A program made the position numbers and the translations under genes. 64,000 bases of DNA from Marinimicrococcus flavescens (lineage in GTDB: Bacteria; Pseudomonadota; Alphaproteobacteria; Geminicoccales; Geminicoccaceae): positions 124,001 through 188,000 of the forward strand of contig JARGEQ010000016.1 of NCBI GenBank assembly GCA_029211145.1, written 5' to 3'. The stretch's first letter is position 1. Each line of letters opens with the position of its first letter. Shown here piece after piece: positions 42,684-52,122 of this stretch. The notes under the pieces are model-generated. The model was given only the letters and a program-made list of their open reading frames with translations, had not been told where the DNA came from and made no database searches.

Positions 42684-43847
42684 TCAGAACGCGCTGCGCA
42701 GATGCTCGACGAGGTCGGTCTTCTCCCAGGAGAAGCCGCCATCGGCCTCGGGCTCGCGGCCGAAATGCCCGTAGGCCGCGGTGCGCGCGTAGATCGGCTT
42801 GTTGAGGCCGAGCCGCTCGCGGATGCCGCGCGGGCTGAGGTCGAGATCCATGAGCAGGGAAGCGAGCTTGGCCTCGTCGACCTCGCCGGTGCCCTGGGTG
42901 TCGACATAGATCGACAGCGGCTTGGCGACACCGATGGCGTAGGAAAGCTGGATCAGGCACTTCCTCGCGAGGCCGGCGGCGACCACGTTCTTGGCGAGGT
43001 AGCGGGCGGCGTAGGCCGCCGAGCGGTCGACCTTGGTGGGATCCTTGCCCGAGAAGGCGCCGCCGCCATGGGGAGCCGCACCGCCGTAAGTGTCGACGAT
43101 GATCTTGCGCCCGGTGAGGCCGGCATCGCCGTCGGGGCCGCCGATGACGAACTGGCCCGTCGGATTGACGTAGAAGCTGTCCTCGGGGCACATCCAGCCC
43201 TCGGGGATCGCGGCCAGCACGTGGTGGCGCACGATCTCGCGGACTTCCTCTTGGGAGACGTCCTCGGTGTGCTGGGTCGAGACCACGATCGAGGTGGTGC
43301 CGACCGGCTCGCCGTTGACGTAGCGCAGGGTCACCTGGCTCTTGGCGTCGGGGCCCAGCTGCGGCGCCTGGCCGCTGTGGCGGACGGCGGCCATCCGCTT
43401 GAGGATGTCGTGGGCGTAGTGGATCGGCGCCGGCATGAGCACGGGCGTCTCGTCGCAGGCGAACCCGAACATGATGCCCTGGTCGCCCGCCCCCTCGTCC
43501 TTGTTGCCGGCCGCGTCGACGCCACGGGCGATGTCGGCGGACTGCTCGTGGAGGTGGACGTCGACGGCAGCGGTGCGCCAGTCGAAGCCCTTCTGGGTGT
43601 AGCCGATCTGGCGGACCGCCTCGCGGGCGATGCAGCGCACCGTGTCGTGGGTGATCTGCTCGGGGCCGCGCACCTCGCCGGCAATCACGATCCGATTGGT
43701 GGTGGCGAGCGTCTCGCAAGCGACCCGCGCATAGGGGAAGGCCGCCAGATAGGCGTCGACGACCTCGTCGGAAATGCGGTCGCAGACCTTGTCCGGGTGC
43801 CCCTCGGACACGGACTCGCTCGTGAACAGATAATCGGAAGCGGCCAT
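42684..43847 (-). CDS. metK: S-adenosylmethionine synthetase
   Basis: The protein has 387 residues from the ATG at 43847 and makes SAM from ATP and methionine. Signatures are [24 protein letters not shown] at the N-terminus, [13 protein letters not shown] (the hexapeptide-type ATP motif) and the triphosphate-binding [19 protein letters not shown]. The C-terminal region ends near [14 protein letters not shown] see no SAM riboswitch in the 105-base leader. A good promoter precedes it and trmB follows. Confidence 0.98.
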   Translation of the reverse strand: MAASDYLFTSESVSEGHPDKVCDRISDEVVDAYLAAFPYARVACETLATTNRIVIAGEVRGPEQITHDTVRCIAREAVRQIGYTQKGFDWRTAAVDVHLHEQSADIARGVDAAGNKDEGAGDQGIMFGFACDETPVLMPAPIHYAHDILKRMAAVRHSGQAPQLGPDAKSQVTLRYVNGEPVGTTSIVVSTQHTEDVSQEEVREIVRHHVLAAIPEGWMCPEDSFYVNPTGQFVIGGPDGDAGLTGRKIIVDTYGGAAPHGGGAFSGKDPTKVDRSAAYAARYLAKNVVAAGLARKCLIQLSYAIGVAKPLSIYVDTQGTGEVDEAKLASLLMDLDLSPRGIRERLGLNKPIYARTAAYGHFGREPEADGGFSWEKTDLVEHLRSAF

Positions 43848-43958
43848 CGGGGCTACGTCTCCAGGAGCGGGTTCGACGCCGTCATGCGGCGGCCGGAGGT
43901 TCAAGCGTGGCGGCGCACGCCACCGGTCGCCGGGCGCGGGCCGCGCGGCGCGGGGGCT

Positions 43959-43987
43959 TTTAAGGCAAGTTTCCCCCGCAGGGTCAA
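43959..43987 (-). promoter_or_regulatory. Promoter of metK-trmB
   Basis: TTGACC and CTTAAA stand 17 bases apart on the minus strand, four bases after the xre stop codon, in a locally AT-richer patch. This predicts a leader of about 105 bases before metK. The GC-rich leader shows no known SAM-sensing motif. Confidence 0.55.
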
Positions 43988-43991
43988 GCGG

Positions 43992-44534
43992 TCACGATGA
44001 CTGCGGCCGCGACGGGGCGGCTGCCCCCGATGCGGCTGGCGGCGTCGCGTAGTCGATCTGCCCCAGCATCTTGGCCAGCTCGAAGAAGCGGCGCCGCACC
44101 AGCGGGTCGTGGATCCGCCCGAAAGCGCGCACCAGCTCCAGCGCCTCGCGGGTGTCGACCACCGGCGCCGGCCGTCCGCGGGCCATCGAGGGGTCGTCGT
44201 AGACGAAGCCGGGCGCCCCGCCCTCGGCGAGCCCCGGCCCCGGCGCCTGGCCGGCGGCGGGGGGCGGCACGATGCCGCTGAGGAAGTCGGAGGCCGGCAC
44301 GCCCAGGATGTGGGCGATCTCCACCAGCCGGCTGGCGCCGATCCGGTTCTGCCCGCGCTCGTATTTCTGCACCTGCTGGAAGGCGATGCCGAGGCTGCGG
44401 GCGAGCTCCTCCTGGCTGATGCCGCGCAGCGCCCGCAGATCGCGCAAACGGCGCCCGACCTCCACGTCGACCGGATGCGCCTCACCCCTGGCAGCCCCGG
44501 CGGGCCGCCCCTCTTCGAGGACTACCTCGCTCAT
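43992..44534 (-). CDS. XRE-family helix-turn-helix regulator
   Basis: The protein has 180 residues from the ATG at 44534. An HTH_3 domain at about residues 22-75 (VGRRLRDLRALRGISQEELARS, then GIAFQQVQKYERGQNRIGASRL) is followed by a variable Pro/Gly-rich stretch and a C-terminal helix (EALELVRAFGRIHDPLVRRRFFELAKMLG). This type of regulator is often found beside lnt and metK in alphaproteobacteria. Its target is not known. The ATG overlaps the lnt stop (ATGA). Confidence 0.92.
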   Translation of the reverse strand: MSEVVLEEGRPAGAARGEAHPVDVEVGRRLRDLRALRGISQEELARSLGIAFQQVQKYERGQNRIGASRLVEIAHILGVPASDFLSGIVPPPAAGQAPGPGLAEGGAPGFVYDDPSMARGRPAPVVDTREALELVRAFGRIHDPLVRRRFFELAKMLGQIDYATPPAASGAAAPSRPQSS

Positions 44535-46099
44535 CCCTGCTCCCCGCTCCGACGGCGGCGTTCGAGCAGCATGCCACACAAGGCCGCAAAGGCGAACAGC
44601 ATCCCATGGAGGAGGACGCCGTGCGTCCGAAAGAGCGTGGGTTGCAAGAGCGGCGGCGGGAGCCGCGCGTCGATCACCCCCATCCGGCCGAGCTCCAGAC
44701 GCTCGACCACCCGGCCCAGCGCGTCCGTCACCACCGAGATGCCGGTATTGGCGGCGCGCACCAGCGGCAGCCCCTCCTCGACGGCCCGCAACCGCGCCAT
44801 GGCGAGATGCTGGTAGGGCCCCGAGCTGCGCCCGAACCAGGCGTCGTTCGTAATGTTGAGCAGCCAGTCGGGCCGCTGCCGCGGGTCGATGGCGGTGCCC
44901 GGGAAGATCGCCTCGTAGCAGATCAGCGGGCTGAAGGGCGGCACGTCGCCGGGGGCCAGGGTCTCGCGGCCGGGGCCGGGCACGAAGTCGATGCTGCCGG
45001 CCGTGAGGTTCTGGAGGCCGAGCCGGCCCAAAAGCCAGCGCAGCGGCAGATACTCGCCGAACGGCACGAGGTCGGCCTTGTCATAGCGCCCGGCGATCGC
45101 GCCCCGCTCATCGACCGCAAAGAGGCTGTTGCTGGCCAGCGGCGGCATCGTGTCCGGCGCGTAGTCGTCGCCGCCCACCAGCAGCATGCCGCCGGGCGGC
45201 GTCACCTGCGCCAGGTAGTCGCGGACCGCCGGCTCGCGGGCCACGAGGTAAGGCACCGCGCTCTCCGGCCAGATCACGATCTGCAGGGGCAGCGCCGAGG
45301 GGGCGGCGGACAGCTCGAGATGGCGGCGGAACCAGGCGGCGCGCTTGTCGGGATCCCACTTGTGGTGCTGCTCGATCGCCCCCTGGACGATGCGCAGCGC
45401 CGGTCCGGGAGGCGCGTCGGGGCCCGCCAGCAGCAGCCGGGCGCCGCCGGCGCCGAGCCACAAGGCGAGCAGGAGAGCAGCCAGCACCACGCCCTGCCGG
45501 CGCCGCCGGCCGCTCTCGAGCAGAAGGGTGGCCGGCAGGCAGGCCAGCAGCACGGTAAGAAAGCTCAGCCCGTAGCCGCCGATCCACGCCGCCGGCTGCA
45601 GCATGGCGTCGAATGGCGCCCAGACGATGGCCAGCGGATTCCACGGAAAGCCGACGCCCAGCGGGCCGCGCAGCGCCTCGCTGGCGGTCCAGGCGACGGC
45701 GAAGAAGAGGATCCTGGCGAGCGGCGAGCGCAGCCGCGCCCGCCAGGTGAGCCAGCAGACCAGCGCCGGGAAGACCGCGCAGGCAGCCGCCAGCAGGAGC
45801 ACGGCGGGGACCGCCAGGGCGCCGAACCGCTCGACGTCGGTGAAGAAGGCGATGCCGACCCAGTAGAGGCCGGCAAGGAAGAAGCCGAAGCCCCAGCACC
45901 AGCCGATCGCCAGCACCTCGCGGCTGCGCCCGGCGCGGTCGATGGAGGCCAGCAGCAGCGCCAGGCCGACCAGGCCCGGCAGAAGGTGCAGCGGCGGCAG
46001 CGCCAGGGCGGCGACGGTGCCCGAGGCCAGCGCCAGGAGCCGCGGCCGTGCCAGGGCGGTCGCCAGCGGCGGCCGCGCCAGGCTCCGAGCGGTGCTCAC
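44531..46099 (-). CDS. lnt: Apolipoprotein N-acyltransferase
   Basis: The protein has 522 residues from a GTG at 46099 and adds the third acyl chain to lipoproteins in the inner membrane. About eight membrane helices are followed by a nitrilase-fold periplasmic domain. The catalytic triad is visible as Glu in IWPESAVPYL, Lys in GRYDKADLVPFGEYLP and Cys in SPLICYEAIFPG. A final helix (THGVLLHGMLFAFAALCGML) anchors the C-terminus. The start overlaps the corC stop (GTGA) and the stop overlaps xre. Lnt would mature lipoproteins such as the HfaB homologue in this window. Confidence 0.96.
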   Translation of the reverse strand: MSTARSLARPPLATALARPRLLALASGTVAALALPPLHLLPGLVGLALLLASIDRAGRSREVLAIGWCWGFGFFLAGLYWVGIAFFTDVERFGALAVPAVLLLAAACAVFPALVCWLTWRARLRSPLARILFFAVAWTASEALRGPLGVGFPWNPLAIVWAPFDAMLQPAAWIGGYGLSFLTVLLACLPATLLLESGRRRRQGVVLAALLLALWLGAGGARLLLAGPDAPPGPALRIVQGAIEQHHKWDPDKRAAWFRRHLELSAAPSALPLQIVIWPESAVPYLVAREPAVRDYLAQVTPPGGMLLVGGDDYAPDTMPPLASNSLFAVDERGAIAGRYDKADLVPFGEYLPLRWLLGRLGLQNLTAGSIDFVPGPGRETLAPGDVPPFSPLICYEAIFPGTAIDPRQRPDWLLNITNDAWFGRSSGPYQHLAMARLRAVEEGLPLVRAANTGISVVTDALGRVVERLELGRMGVIDARLPPPLLQPTLFRTHGVLLHGMLFAFAALCGMLLERRRRSGEQG

Positions 46100-47004
46100 T
46101 CGCTGCCGTGGCCGGTGGCCGCCGAGGCGGCCTCGCCGCGATGGATGCGCACCCGCCGGATGCGCCTGGGATCGGCGTCCACGACCTCGAAGACGAGGCC
46201 GCCGGGATGGCGCACCACCTCGCCGCGGCTGGGCACCCGGTCGAGCAGGGCGAAGATCAGCCCGGCTACCGTGTCCGCCTCGTCGCGCTCGTCCGCCTCG
46301 AGCAGCCGCACCTGCAGCAGCCGCTCGAGATCCTCGAGATCGACCCGGCCGTCGGCCTCGACCGTGCCGTCGGGATGCTCGACCAGCAGGGGGGCGGATA
46401 GCCCGCCATGCTCGTCGCCGATGTCGCCGACGATCTCGGCCACCAGGTCCTCGACGGTCACGAGGCCGTCGGTGCCGCCGAACTCGTCCACCACCACGGC
46501 GATGTGCATCGCCGAGCTGCGCATCTCGGCCAGGAGATCCAGAACCCTCATCGACGGCGGCACCACCAGGACCGGACGGACCACCTTCTCGAGCTGGAAG
46601 TCGACGCCGTCGCCCCAGAACTCGAGGATGTCCTTGACGTGGAGGATGCCCACCACGTCGTCGAGCGTGTCGCGGTAGACGATCAGCCTGGTGTGCTTGG
46701 CGCCGCGCAGGGCACGGACCACCTCGTCGATGCCCGACTCGACAGAGACGGCGCAGATGTCGGTGCGCGGCACCATGACGTCGTCGACGCGCAGCTCGCC
46801 GAACGACAGGACGTTGAGGAGAATGCCGCGTTCCTCCTCGGAAAAGCGGCGTTCGTCCTCCTCGTCGAGCTCCTCGATGATCTCCTCGAGAGCCTCGCGC
46901 AGACCGCCTTCCTGCTCGGAGCGGCCGGCCAGCTCGCGCAGCCGCCGGAACAGGCCTTCCAGCATCGACTGGGGCTCGCTTTCGCGACGCGGAAGCTGCC
47001 TCAT
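46096..47004 (-). CDS. corC: CBS-domain protein of the CorC/HlyC family
   Basis: The protein has 302 residues. An acidic helical N-terminus (EALEEIIEELDEEDERRFSEEER) is followed by a CBS pair (VDDVMVPRTDICAVSVESGIDEVVRALR and HIAVVVDEFGGTDGLVTVEDLVAEIVG) and a C-terminal CorC_HlyC transporter-associated domain (EADGRVDLEDLERLL, ending near RRIRRVRIHRGE). No DUF21 membrane part is present. The family is linked to magnesium/cobalt resistance and cell-envelope integrity. It is encoded between ybeY and lnt with four-base overlaps on both sides. Confidence 0.93.
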   Translation of the reverse strand: MRQLPRRESEPQSMLEGLFRRLRELAGRSEQEGGLREALEEIIEELDEEDERRFSEEERGILLNVLSFGELRVDDVMVPRTDICAVSVESGIDEVVRALRGAKHTRLIVYRDTLDDVVGILHVKDILEFWGDGVDFQLEKVVRPVLVVPPSMRVLDLLAEMRSSAMHIAVVVDEFGGTDGLVTVEDLVAEIVGDIGDEHGGLSAPLLVEHPDGTVEADGRVDLEDLERLLQVRLLEADERDEADTVAGLIFALLDRVPSRGEVVRHPGGLVFEVVDADPRRIRRVRIHRGEAASAATGHGSE

Positions 47005-47507
47005 GACGCGGCGTCCACGGCGTAGGGATCGGCAATGCCGAGCCCGGCCAGGATCTGCGTCTCGAGCGCCTCCATGCGCTCCGCCTCCTCCGCCTCCTCG
47101 TGGTCGTGGCCCAGGAGGTGCAGCGTGCCGTGCACGACGAGATGGCTCAGATGGTGGGCGGCCTGCTTGCCCTCGCGCATCGCCTCCTCGCGCACCGTCT
47201 CGAGAGCCAGCACGATGTCGCCCAGGAGGCAGGGCGCCTCCTCGGGCAGCTCGACCTCGAGCTCGGCCGGGAAGGACAGCACATTGGTGGGCTTGTCCTT
47301 GCCGCGATAATCGCGGTTGAGGGCGCGCACGGTCTCATCGTCGGCCAGCAGGATGCTCACCTCGATGCGCTCGGCGTCGTCGGGGCGAAGCCGAGCCAGG
47401 ACGGCGCGGACGGCCTCCCGGCACAGGGCCTCGGGGGCGGTGACGACCGACGGCCAGCCAGGGGCCTCGATCGTCACCGCTATAGAGTGGCTACTTTCGC
47501 TGTCCAT
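47001..47507 (-). CDS. ybeY: Endoribonuclease YbeY
   Basis: The protein has 168 residues from the ATG at 47507. The zinc site HLVVHGTLHLLGHDHEEAEE carries the H-x3-H-x5-H signature of the family, and NRDYRGKDKPTNVLSFP is the other conserved block. It takes part in 16S rRNA 3' end maturation and ribosome quality control. It sits between phoH (one base apart) and corC (overlap of four bases), the usual order. Confidence 0.97.
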   Translation of the reverse strand: MDSESSHSIAVTIEAPGWPSVVTAPEALCREAVRAVLARLRPDDAERIEVSILLADDETVRALNRDYRGKDKPTNVLSFPAELEVELPEEAPCLLGDIVLALETVREEAMREGKQAAHHLSHLVVHGTLHLLGHDHEEAEEAERMEALETQILAGLGIADPYAVDAAS

Positions 47508-47508
47508 T

Positions 47509-48510
47509 TCAGGTCGAGGCGGCCCGGTTCGGGCGCCTGCGTGTCTCCGGTTCGGGTGTGGCGGCTGCCTTGTCGCCGCGCTCATAGGCTTCGATGATCT
47601 CGGTGACGAGAGGATGACGCACGATGTCCCCGCGGTCGAATGTCACCATGCCGATTCCCTCGATCCCGGTGAGCCGCGCCAAAGCGTCGCTGAGGCCGGA
47701 GGGCGTCCCCGGCGGCAGGTCGGTCTGGCTCGGATCGCCGGTTACCACCATGCGCGAGTTCTCGCCGAGGCGGGTGAGGAACATCTTCATCTGGGCCGGT
47801 GAGGTGTTCTGCGCCTCGTCGAGGATGACGAAGGCGTTGCTGAGCGTGCGCCCGCGCATGTACGCGAGCGGCGCTATCTCGATCTGGCCATTCTCCATGC
47901 GGGTCGCAAGACGCCCCTCGGTCAGCATGTCCTGCAGCGCGTCGTAGAGGGGCCGCAGATAGGGGTCGACCTTTTCCTTGAGATCGCCCGGGAGGAAGCC
48001 CAGGCGCTCGCCGGCCTCCACCGCCGGGCGCGAGAGGATCAGACGCTCGACCCGGCGCTGCTTGAGGAACGAGACCCCCTGGGCTACCGCCAGGTAGGTC
48101 TTGCCGGTACCCGCCGGGCCGGTGGCGAATACCAGCTCGAGGGTCTCCAGCGCCCGCACATAGGCCGCCTGGTTCAGCGAGCGCGGCGAGACCGGGCGCC
48201 CCTCGGTGCGGATCTGCACATGCTGGGCAGCGGGCCGCTCGCCGGCGCCGGCCATGCGCAGCGCCGCGTCGACCTCGGCGCGGTCGATCACCGTACCGCG
48301 CTGCGCCTTGGCGTGCAGCGCCTCCAGCACCGCCGCCGCGGCGTGCACGTCGGCGTCGCGGTCCCCCTGGATGAGGACCTCGTTGCCGCGGGTGACGATG
48401 GAGACGGGGATCTTCTGCTCGATGCGCGCGAGGTTCAGATGGTGCTGACCGAAGACGATCGCGCAGGCAGCATTGTCGTCGAAGCTGACGCGGTGGCTGG
48501 CGCCCCGCAT
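47509..48510 (-). CDS. ybeZ: PhoH-like ATPase (YbeZ)
   Basis: The protein has 333 residues from the ATG at 48510; a GTG at 48519 is an alternative. An N-terminal KH-like part ([23 protein letters not shown]) precedes a PhoH ATPase domain with Walker A in [18 protein letters not shown] and Walker B in [19 protein letters not shown], then [14 protein letters not shown]. It is a partner of the YbeY endoribonuclease, encoded directly downstream. A longer upstream frame exists but lies inside miaB and is a shadow. Confidence 0.96.
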   Translation of the reverse strand: MRGASHRVSFDDNAACAIVFGQHHLNLARIEQKIPVSIVTRGNEVLIQGDRDADVHAAAAVLEALHAKAQRGTVIDRAEVDAALRMAGAGERPAAQHVQIRTEGRPVSPRSLNQAAYVRALETLELVFATGPAGTGKTYLAVAQGVSFLKQRRVERLILSRPAVEAGERLGFLPGDLKEKVDPYLRPLYDALQDMLTEGRLATRMENGQIEIAPLAYMRGRTLSNAFVILDEAQNTSPAQMKMFLTRLGENSRMVVTGDPSQTDLPPGTPSGLSDALARLTGIEGIGMVTFDRGDIVRHPLVTEIIEAYERGDKAAATPEPETRRRPNRAAST

Positions 48511-48533
48511 CTCGGCCACAGGACCGGGCGTCT

Positions 48534-49910
48534 TCAGGCTGCGATCTCCTCTCCCGGGTCCGGCTCCAGGACGGTGCCGGAAAGGCTGTGCGGGTAGCAG
48601 GCGTCGATACGGACCTGGACCAGATCGCCGATGGCGTGTCCCCGCCCCTCGACATGAACCCCCTGCAGGTAGGGCGTGCGCCCGACCAGCTGGCCGGCAT
48701 GGCGCCCGGCCCGCTCGAGCAGCACCGGCAGGACCCGGCCGACGGTCGCCTCGTTGAAGGCGCGGGCCTGGGCGTCGAGCGTCGCCTGCAGGGTGGCGAG
48801 CCGGGCGCTCTTGGTGTCCTCGTGCACCTGCTTGCGCATGGTGGCGCCGGGGGTTCCGGGCCGCGGGCTGTACTTGAAGGAGAAGCTCAAGGCGAAGCCG
48901 ACCTGCTCGACCAGCCGCATGGTGGCCGCGAAGTCCTCGTCGCTCTCGCCCGGAAAGCCCACGATGAAGTCCGAGGAAAGCGCCATGTCGGGGCGTTGCC
49001 CGCGCAGCTTCTCGACGATCCGCAGAAAGTCCGCGGCCGTGTACTTGCGGTTCATCGCCTCGAGCACGCTGTCGGAGCCCGACTGCACCGGCAGGTGCAG
49101 GAACGGCATGAGCTGGGGCACCTCGCCATGGGCGCGGATCAGCTCCTCGTCCATGTCGCGGGGATGGGAGGTGGTGTAGCGGATGCGGGCGAGCCCATCG
49201 ACCTCCGCCAGCGCGCGCACCAGCCGCCCCAGGCTCCAGGTCCGGCCGTCCGGCCCGTCGCCGTGATAGCCGTTGACGTTCTGGCCGAGGAGGGTGATCT
49301 CGCGGGCGCCGGCAGCGACCAGCTGGCGGGCCTCGGCGAGCACCGCTGCGGCCGGCCGGCTGACCTCGGCGCCGCGCGTATAGGGGACCACGCAGAACGA
49401 GCAGAACTTGTCGCACCCCTCCTGCACCGTCAGGAAGGCCGAGACCGGCGAGGACTCGACCTGCCGCGGCAGCTCGTCGAACTTGCTCTCGACCGGGAAG
49501 TCGGTGTCGATCTGCCCGCCCTGCTCGCGGGCCCGGCGGGCCAGCAGCTCGGGCAGCCGGTGATAGGCCTGGGGGCCCACCACGACGTCGACGAAGGCGG
49601 CGCGCTCGAGCATCGCCTCGCCTTCCGCCTGGGCCACACAGCCGGCCACCGCGAGCAGCATGCCGGACTGGCCCTCCGCCTCGCGGCGGTCGCGCAGGCG
49701 GCGCAGCCGGCCGAGCTCGGAATAGACCTTCTCGGCCGCCTTCTCGCGGATGTGGCAGGTGTTGAGGATCACGAGATCGGCGGTCTCGGCCGTATCCACG
49801 CGATTGTACCCGTGCGCGGCCAGCGCCTCCGCCATACGATCGGAATCGTAGACGTTCATCTGGCAGCCATAGGTCTTGATGTAGAGCGACTTGGACACGC
49901 GAGCGGTCAA
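48534..49910 (-). CDS. miaB: tRNA-2-methylthio-N6-dimethylallyladenosine synthase
   Basis: The protein has 458 residues from a TTG at 49910; a GTG at 49898 would remove four. It is a radical-SAM methylthiotransferase acting on A37 of tRNAs. The UPF0004 domain has cysteines in [23 protein letters not shown] and [10 protein letters not shown] for the auxiliary cluster. The radical-SAM CxxxCxxC is in [19 protein letters not shown]-terminal TRAM domain ([32 protein letters not shown]) binds tRNA. It heads the miaB-ybeZ-ybeY-corC-lnt-xre run. Confidence 0.97.
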   Translation of the reverse strand: MTARVSKSLYIKTYGCQMNVYDSDRMAEALAAHGYNRVDTAETADLVILNTCHIREKAAEKVYSELGRLRRLRDRREAEGQSGMLLAVAGCVAQAEGEAMLERAAFVDVVVGPQAYHRLPELLARRAREQGGQIDTDFPVESKFDELPRQVESSPVSAFLTVQEGCDKFCSFCVVPYTRGAEVSRPAAAVLAEARQLVAAGAREITLLGQNVNGYHGDGPDGRTWSLGRLVRALAEVDGLARIRYTTSHPRDMDEELIRAHGEVPQLMPFLHLPVQSGSDSVLEAMNRKYTAADFLRIVEKLRGQRPDMALSSDFIVGFPGESDEDFAATMRLVEQVGFALSFSFKYSPRPGTPGATMRKQVHEDTKSARLATLQATLDAQARAFNEATVGRVLPVLLERAGRHAGQLVGRTPYLQGVHVEGRGHAIGDLVQVRIDACYPHSLSGTVLEPDPGEEIAA

Positions 49911-50008
49911 CTGGTCCGATCGAGACAGCGTAAGAGGCTCATCCGGCGCGCCTTTTCCTTGTGAAGCGCACCGCCGGGCACCGCGCCGGCGGTGTCCGGC
50001 TGGACCAA

Positions 50009-50039
50009 GCTATACCACGGCCGGGCGCCGCCCGTCGAA
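50009..50039 (-). promoter_or_regulatory. Possible promoter upstream of miaB
   Basis: An extended -10 (TGGTATAGC) lies about 95 bases before the miaB start, with a TTCGAC that could serve as -35 at a long 19-base spacing. This is the best candidate in the 192-base gap after mucR; the rest of the gap holds only short GC hairpins. Confidence 0.35.
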
Positions 50040-50102
50040 TACCTCCTACGAGCACGCACCCGGCTATGGGTCGCAGCTTCACGCGCCTGGCGGCGCCTGG
50101 CG

Positions 50103-50534
50103 TCAGCCGACGGAGCGGCGGCCGCGGGCCCGCGGCTTCGTGCCCAGGCCGATCTTCTTGGCCAGGGTCGAGCGCTGCTGGGCGTAGGACGGAGCCACCA
50201 TGGGGTAGTCGTCCGGCAGGCCCCACCGCTTGCGATACTCGTCGGGCGACATGTCGTAGCGGGTCTTGAGGTGGCGCTTGAGCATCTTGAGCTTCTTGCC
50301 GTCCTCGAGACAGATGATGTAGTCGGGCATGACCGACTTCTTGACGGGCACCGCCGGAACGGGCTTTTCCGGCTGCTCCTTCTGCTCCTCCTGCCCCTGC
50401 GTGGACAGGCTCGCATACACGAGCTTAATCAGCTGAGGCAGATCGGCAACCGCCACTGTGTTGTTCGAGACGTGGGAGGCCACAATCTCGGTGGTCAGCG
50501 ACAGCAGCTCGTTCTGGCTTATCTTGTCGGTCAT
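50103..50534 (-). CDS. MucR/Ros-family zinc-finger transcriptional regulator
   Basis: The protein has 143 residues. An N-terminal helix-rich part for oligomerisation (NELLSLTTEIVASHVSNN) is followed by the Ros/MucR zinc-finger domain (PDYIICLEDGKKLKMLKRHLKTRYDMSPDEYRKRWG is the core), where the metal ligands are Cys, Asp, His and a further residue, as in many MucR proteins. A basic Arg-rich tail ends the protein. MucR proteins are H-NS-like regulators of surface polysaccharides, motility and cell cycle. It is divergent from the tusA-like gene; a CTTGCT/TATGTT pair 17 bases apart upstream is a weak promoter candidate. Confidence 0.93.
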   Translation of the reverse strand: MTDKISQNELLSLTTEIVASHVSNNTVAVADLPQLIKLVYASLSTQGQEEQKEQPEKPVPAVPVKKSVMPDYIICLEDGKKLKMLKRHLKTRYDMSPDEYRKRWGLPDDYPMVAPSYAQQRSTLAKKIGLGTKPRARGRRSVG

Positions 50535-50647
50535 ACTTGCGATAGTCCTTCATAGCCGAGTAAACCGGCGCTCGGAAAGGCAACATATTTCGTATGCACG
50601 GAATAGCAAGAGGTTTTTCGCCCGAAAATGAGAAGGAACCAAGTAGC

Positions 50648-50884
50648 GTGAGCAAGGCCGACCGTGCGCTCGACATCACAGCCGACGTCTGCCCGATGAC
50701 GTTCGTGAGAACCAAGCTCTGCTTGGAGAAGATGGAACCGGGGGAGACGGTGATTATTAGGCTTTGCGGCGGCGAACCGCTGGAAAACGTGCCGCGCGCC
50801 GCGCTCGATCACGGCCACGAAGTGCTGGCCGTGGAACGGGTCGAGGACGACATTTACGAGATCGTGATCCGCAAGAAGGCGTAA
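50648..50884 (+). CDS. TusA/SirA-family sulfur-carrier-like protein
   Basis: The protein has 78 residues from a GTG at 50648, the normal family length; an in-frame ATG at 50594 would add 18 residues with no Shine-Dalgarno. The family motif is ITADVCPMTFVRTKLCLEKM, with the active-site Cys-Pro at about residues 14-15 and a helix after it. TusA proteins pass sulfur from cysteine desulfurase to tRNA thiolation and other uses. It stands alone on the plus strand between mucR and rimI, a common arrangement in related genomes. Confidence 0.86.
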   Translation: MSKADRALDITADVCPMTFVRTKLCLEKMEPGETVIIRLCGGEPLENVPRAALDHGHEVLAVERVEDDIYEIVIRKKA

Positions 50885-50897
50885 GAACTGCCGCCGC

Positions 50898-51437
50898 TCA
50901 GGCCATGTCGCGATCGTCGATCCAGGCCGGCAGGTGCTGCGTCAGGTCGCAGCGCATGGTGTAGGCGCTCACCCGCTCGCCATTGGCGCGCTGGTAATAG
51001 TCGGGCCGCCGCCCGACCTGCTCGAAGCCGTGCACCTTGTAGAGCCGCTGGGCCGAGACATTGTCGACCGCCACCTCGAGGAACATCACCCCCGCCCCCC
51101 ATTCGTGGCAGCGCCGCATGCTGGCCCGCAGCAGCGAGGTAGCCACGCCGCGGCGGCGAAAGCCGGGCGCCACGCCGATGGAGAGCAGCTCACTCTCGTC
51201 GCGTACCACCCGGCACAGGGAGAAGCCCGCGCCCCGCAGCGCCTCGAGACTGGCAAGCCCGCCGTCCTGAAGCCGGGCGATGAGCCCGAAGCCGCCCGGC
51301 AGCGCCAGCAGGTGCGCGAGGTCGGAGCGGCTCCACGAGTCCTCGAAGCAGCTTCGGTGGAGGCGCGTCAGGCGGCCGAGGTCGAACGGGCCCACGGCCT
51401 TGACGCCGATAGCGCCCGGCCGGCGCAGCCCCAGCAC
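50898..51437 (-). CDS. rimI: Ribosomal-protein-alanine N-acetyltransferase (RimI-like GNAT)
   Basis: The protein has 179 residues from a GTG at 51437. The acetyl-CoA-binding motif is in LLSIGVAPGFRRRGVATSLLRA (R-x-x-G-x-A type). MFLEVAVDNVSAQRLYKVHGFEQVGRRPDYY matches the C-terminal half of RimI with its substrate-binding Tyr pair. It follows tsaB by two bases, as in many genomes, and probably acetylates the N-terminus of a ribosomal protein. Confidence 0.88.
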   Translation of the reverse strand: MLGLRRPGAIGVKAVGPFDLGRLTRLHRSCFEDSWSRSDLAHLLALPGGFGLIARLQDGGLASLEALRGAGFSLCRVVRDESELLSIGVAPGFRRRGVATSLLRASMRRCHEWGAGVMFLEVAVDNVSAQRLYKVHGFEQVGRRPDYYQRANGERVSAYTMRCDLTQHLPAWIDDRDMA

Positions 51438-51439
51438 GA

Positions 51440-52108
51440 TCAGGCCGCAGTCACCAGCGCCGCTCCGGCGCCGGGGCGCGCGTCCGCGGCACGGGCATAG
51501 AAGGGAAGAACCGCGTTGCCGGCGACCGGCACGGCGCCCTGGGCCAAAGCGCGCAACGCAGCATGCGCGGCATTGACGGCCCCGGCCCGCCCGCGGCCGG
51601 CCTCGCCGCCGAGGAGCGCAGCCCCGTCGCCCACGAGGATTGCCTCCTCCTCGCCGGCAAGCCGGGCGATCTCGTCCACCCCGGCGGTCACCGGCTCGCC
51701 CGCGGGCATGCCGGGAGTCTCGAAGCGCTGGGCCACCAGCTCGCCCCGCCGGACATCGAGCGCGACCAGGCAGGGGAAGGTCCCGCCTTCCCTGCCCCAG
51801 CCCTCGGCCACCGCCGCCAGCCGCGTCACCGGCAGCACCTGCAGGCCGGCAGCCAGCGCCAACGCGCGCGCCACGGCGACGCCGGCACGCACGCCGGTAA
51901 AGCCCCCGGGGCCGGTCACCACCACCAGGAGATCGAGATCACCCCACGAAACACGCGCCTCGGCCAGCACCGCTTCGATCGCCGGCAGGAGGGCGTCGGC
52001 GAGGCCGGTGGCCGCGGGAAGGTCACGCAGGGCGCGCGTCTCACCCCCGGCGACAACAGCCACCGAGGCTTCCGGTCCAGTCGTGTCGATCGCCAGAAGA
52101 CGCTGCAT
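51440..52108 (-). CDS. tsaB: tRNA threonylcarbamoyladenosine biosynthesis protein TsaB
   Basis: The protein has 222 residues. It starts with MQRLLAIDTTGPEASVAV, the ASKHA-fold nucleotide-binding start, and has GDLDLLVVVTGPGGFTGVRAGVAVARAL, the hallmark of TsaB. TsaB partners TsaD and TsaE in making t6A at position 37 of ANN-decoding tRNAs. Encoded directly upstream of rimI and 14 bases after nfuA. Confidence 0.95.
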   Translation of the reverse strand: MQRLLAIDTTGPEASVAVVAGGETRALRDLPAATGLADALLPAIEAVLAEARVSWGDLDLLVVVTGPGGFTGVRAGVAVARALALAAGLQVLPVTRLAAVAEGWGREGGTFPCLVALDVRRGELVAQRFETPGMPAGEPVTAGVDEIARLAGEEEAILVGDGAALLGGEAGRGRAGAVNAAHAALRALAQGAVPVAGNAVLPFYARAADARPGAGAALVTAA

Positions 52109-52122
52109 CGCCCTGCCGGCTC

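Noticed and set aside
43848..43958. A SAM-sensing riboswitch in the metK leader.
   Set aside because: The 105-base leader is GC-rich and shows none of the conserved cores of known SAM or SAH riboswitches that I could recognise.
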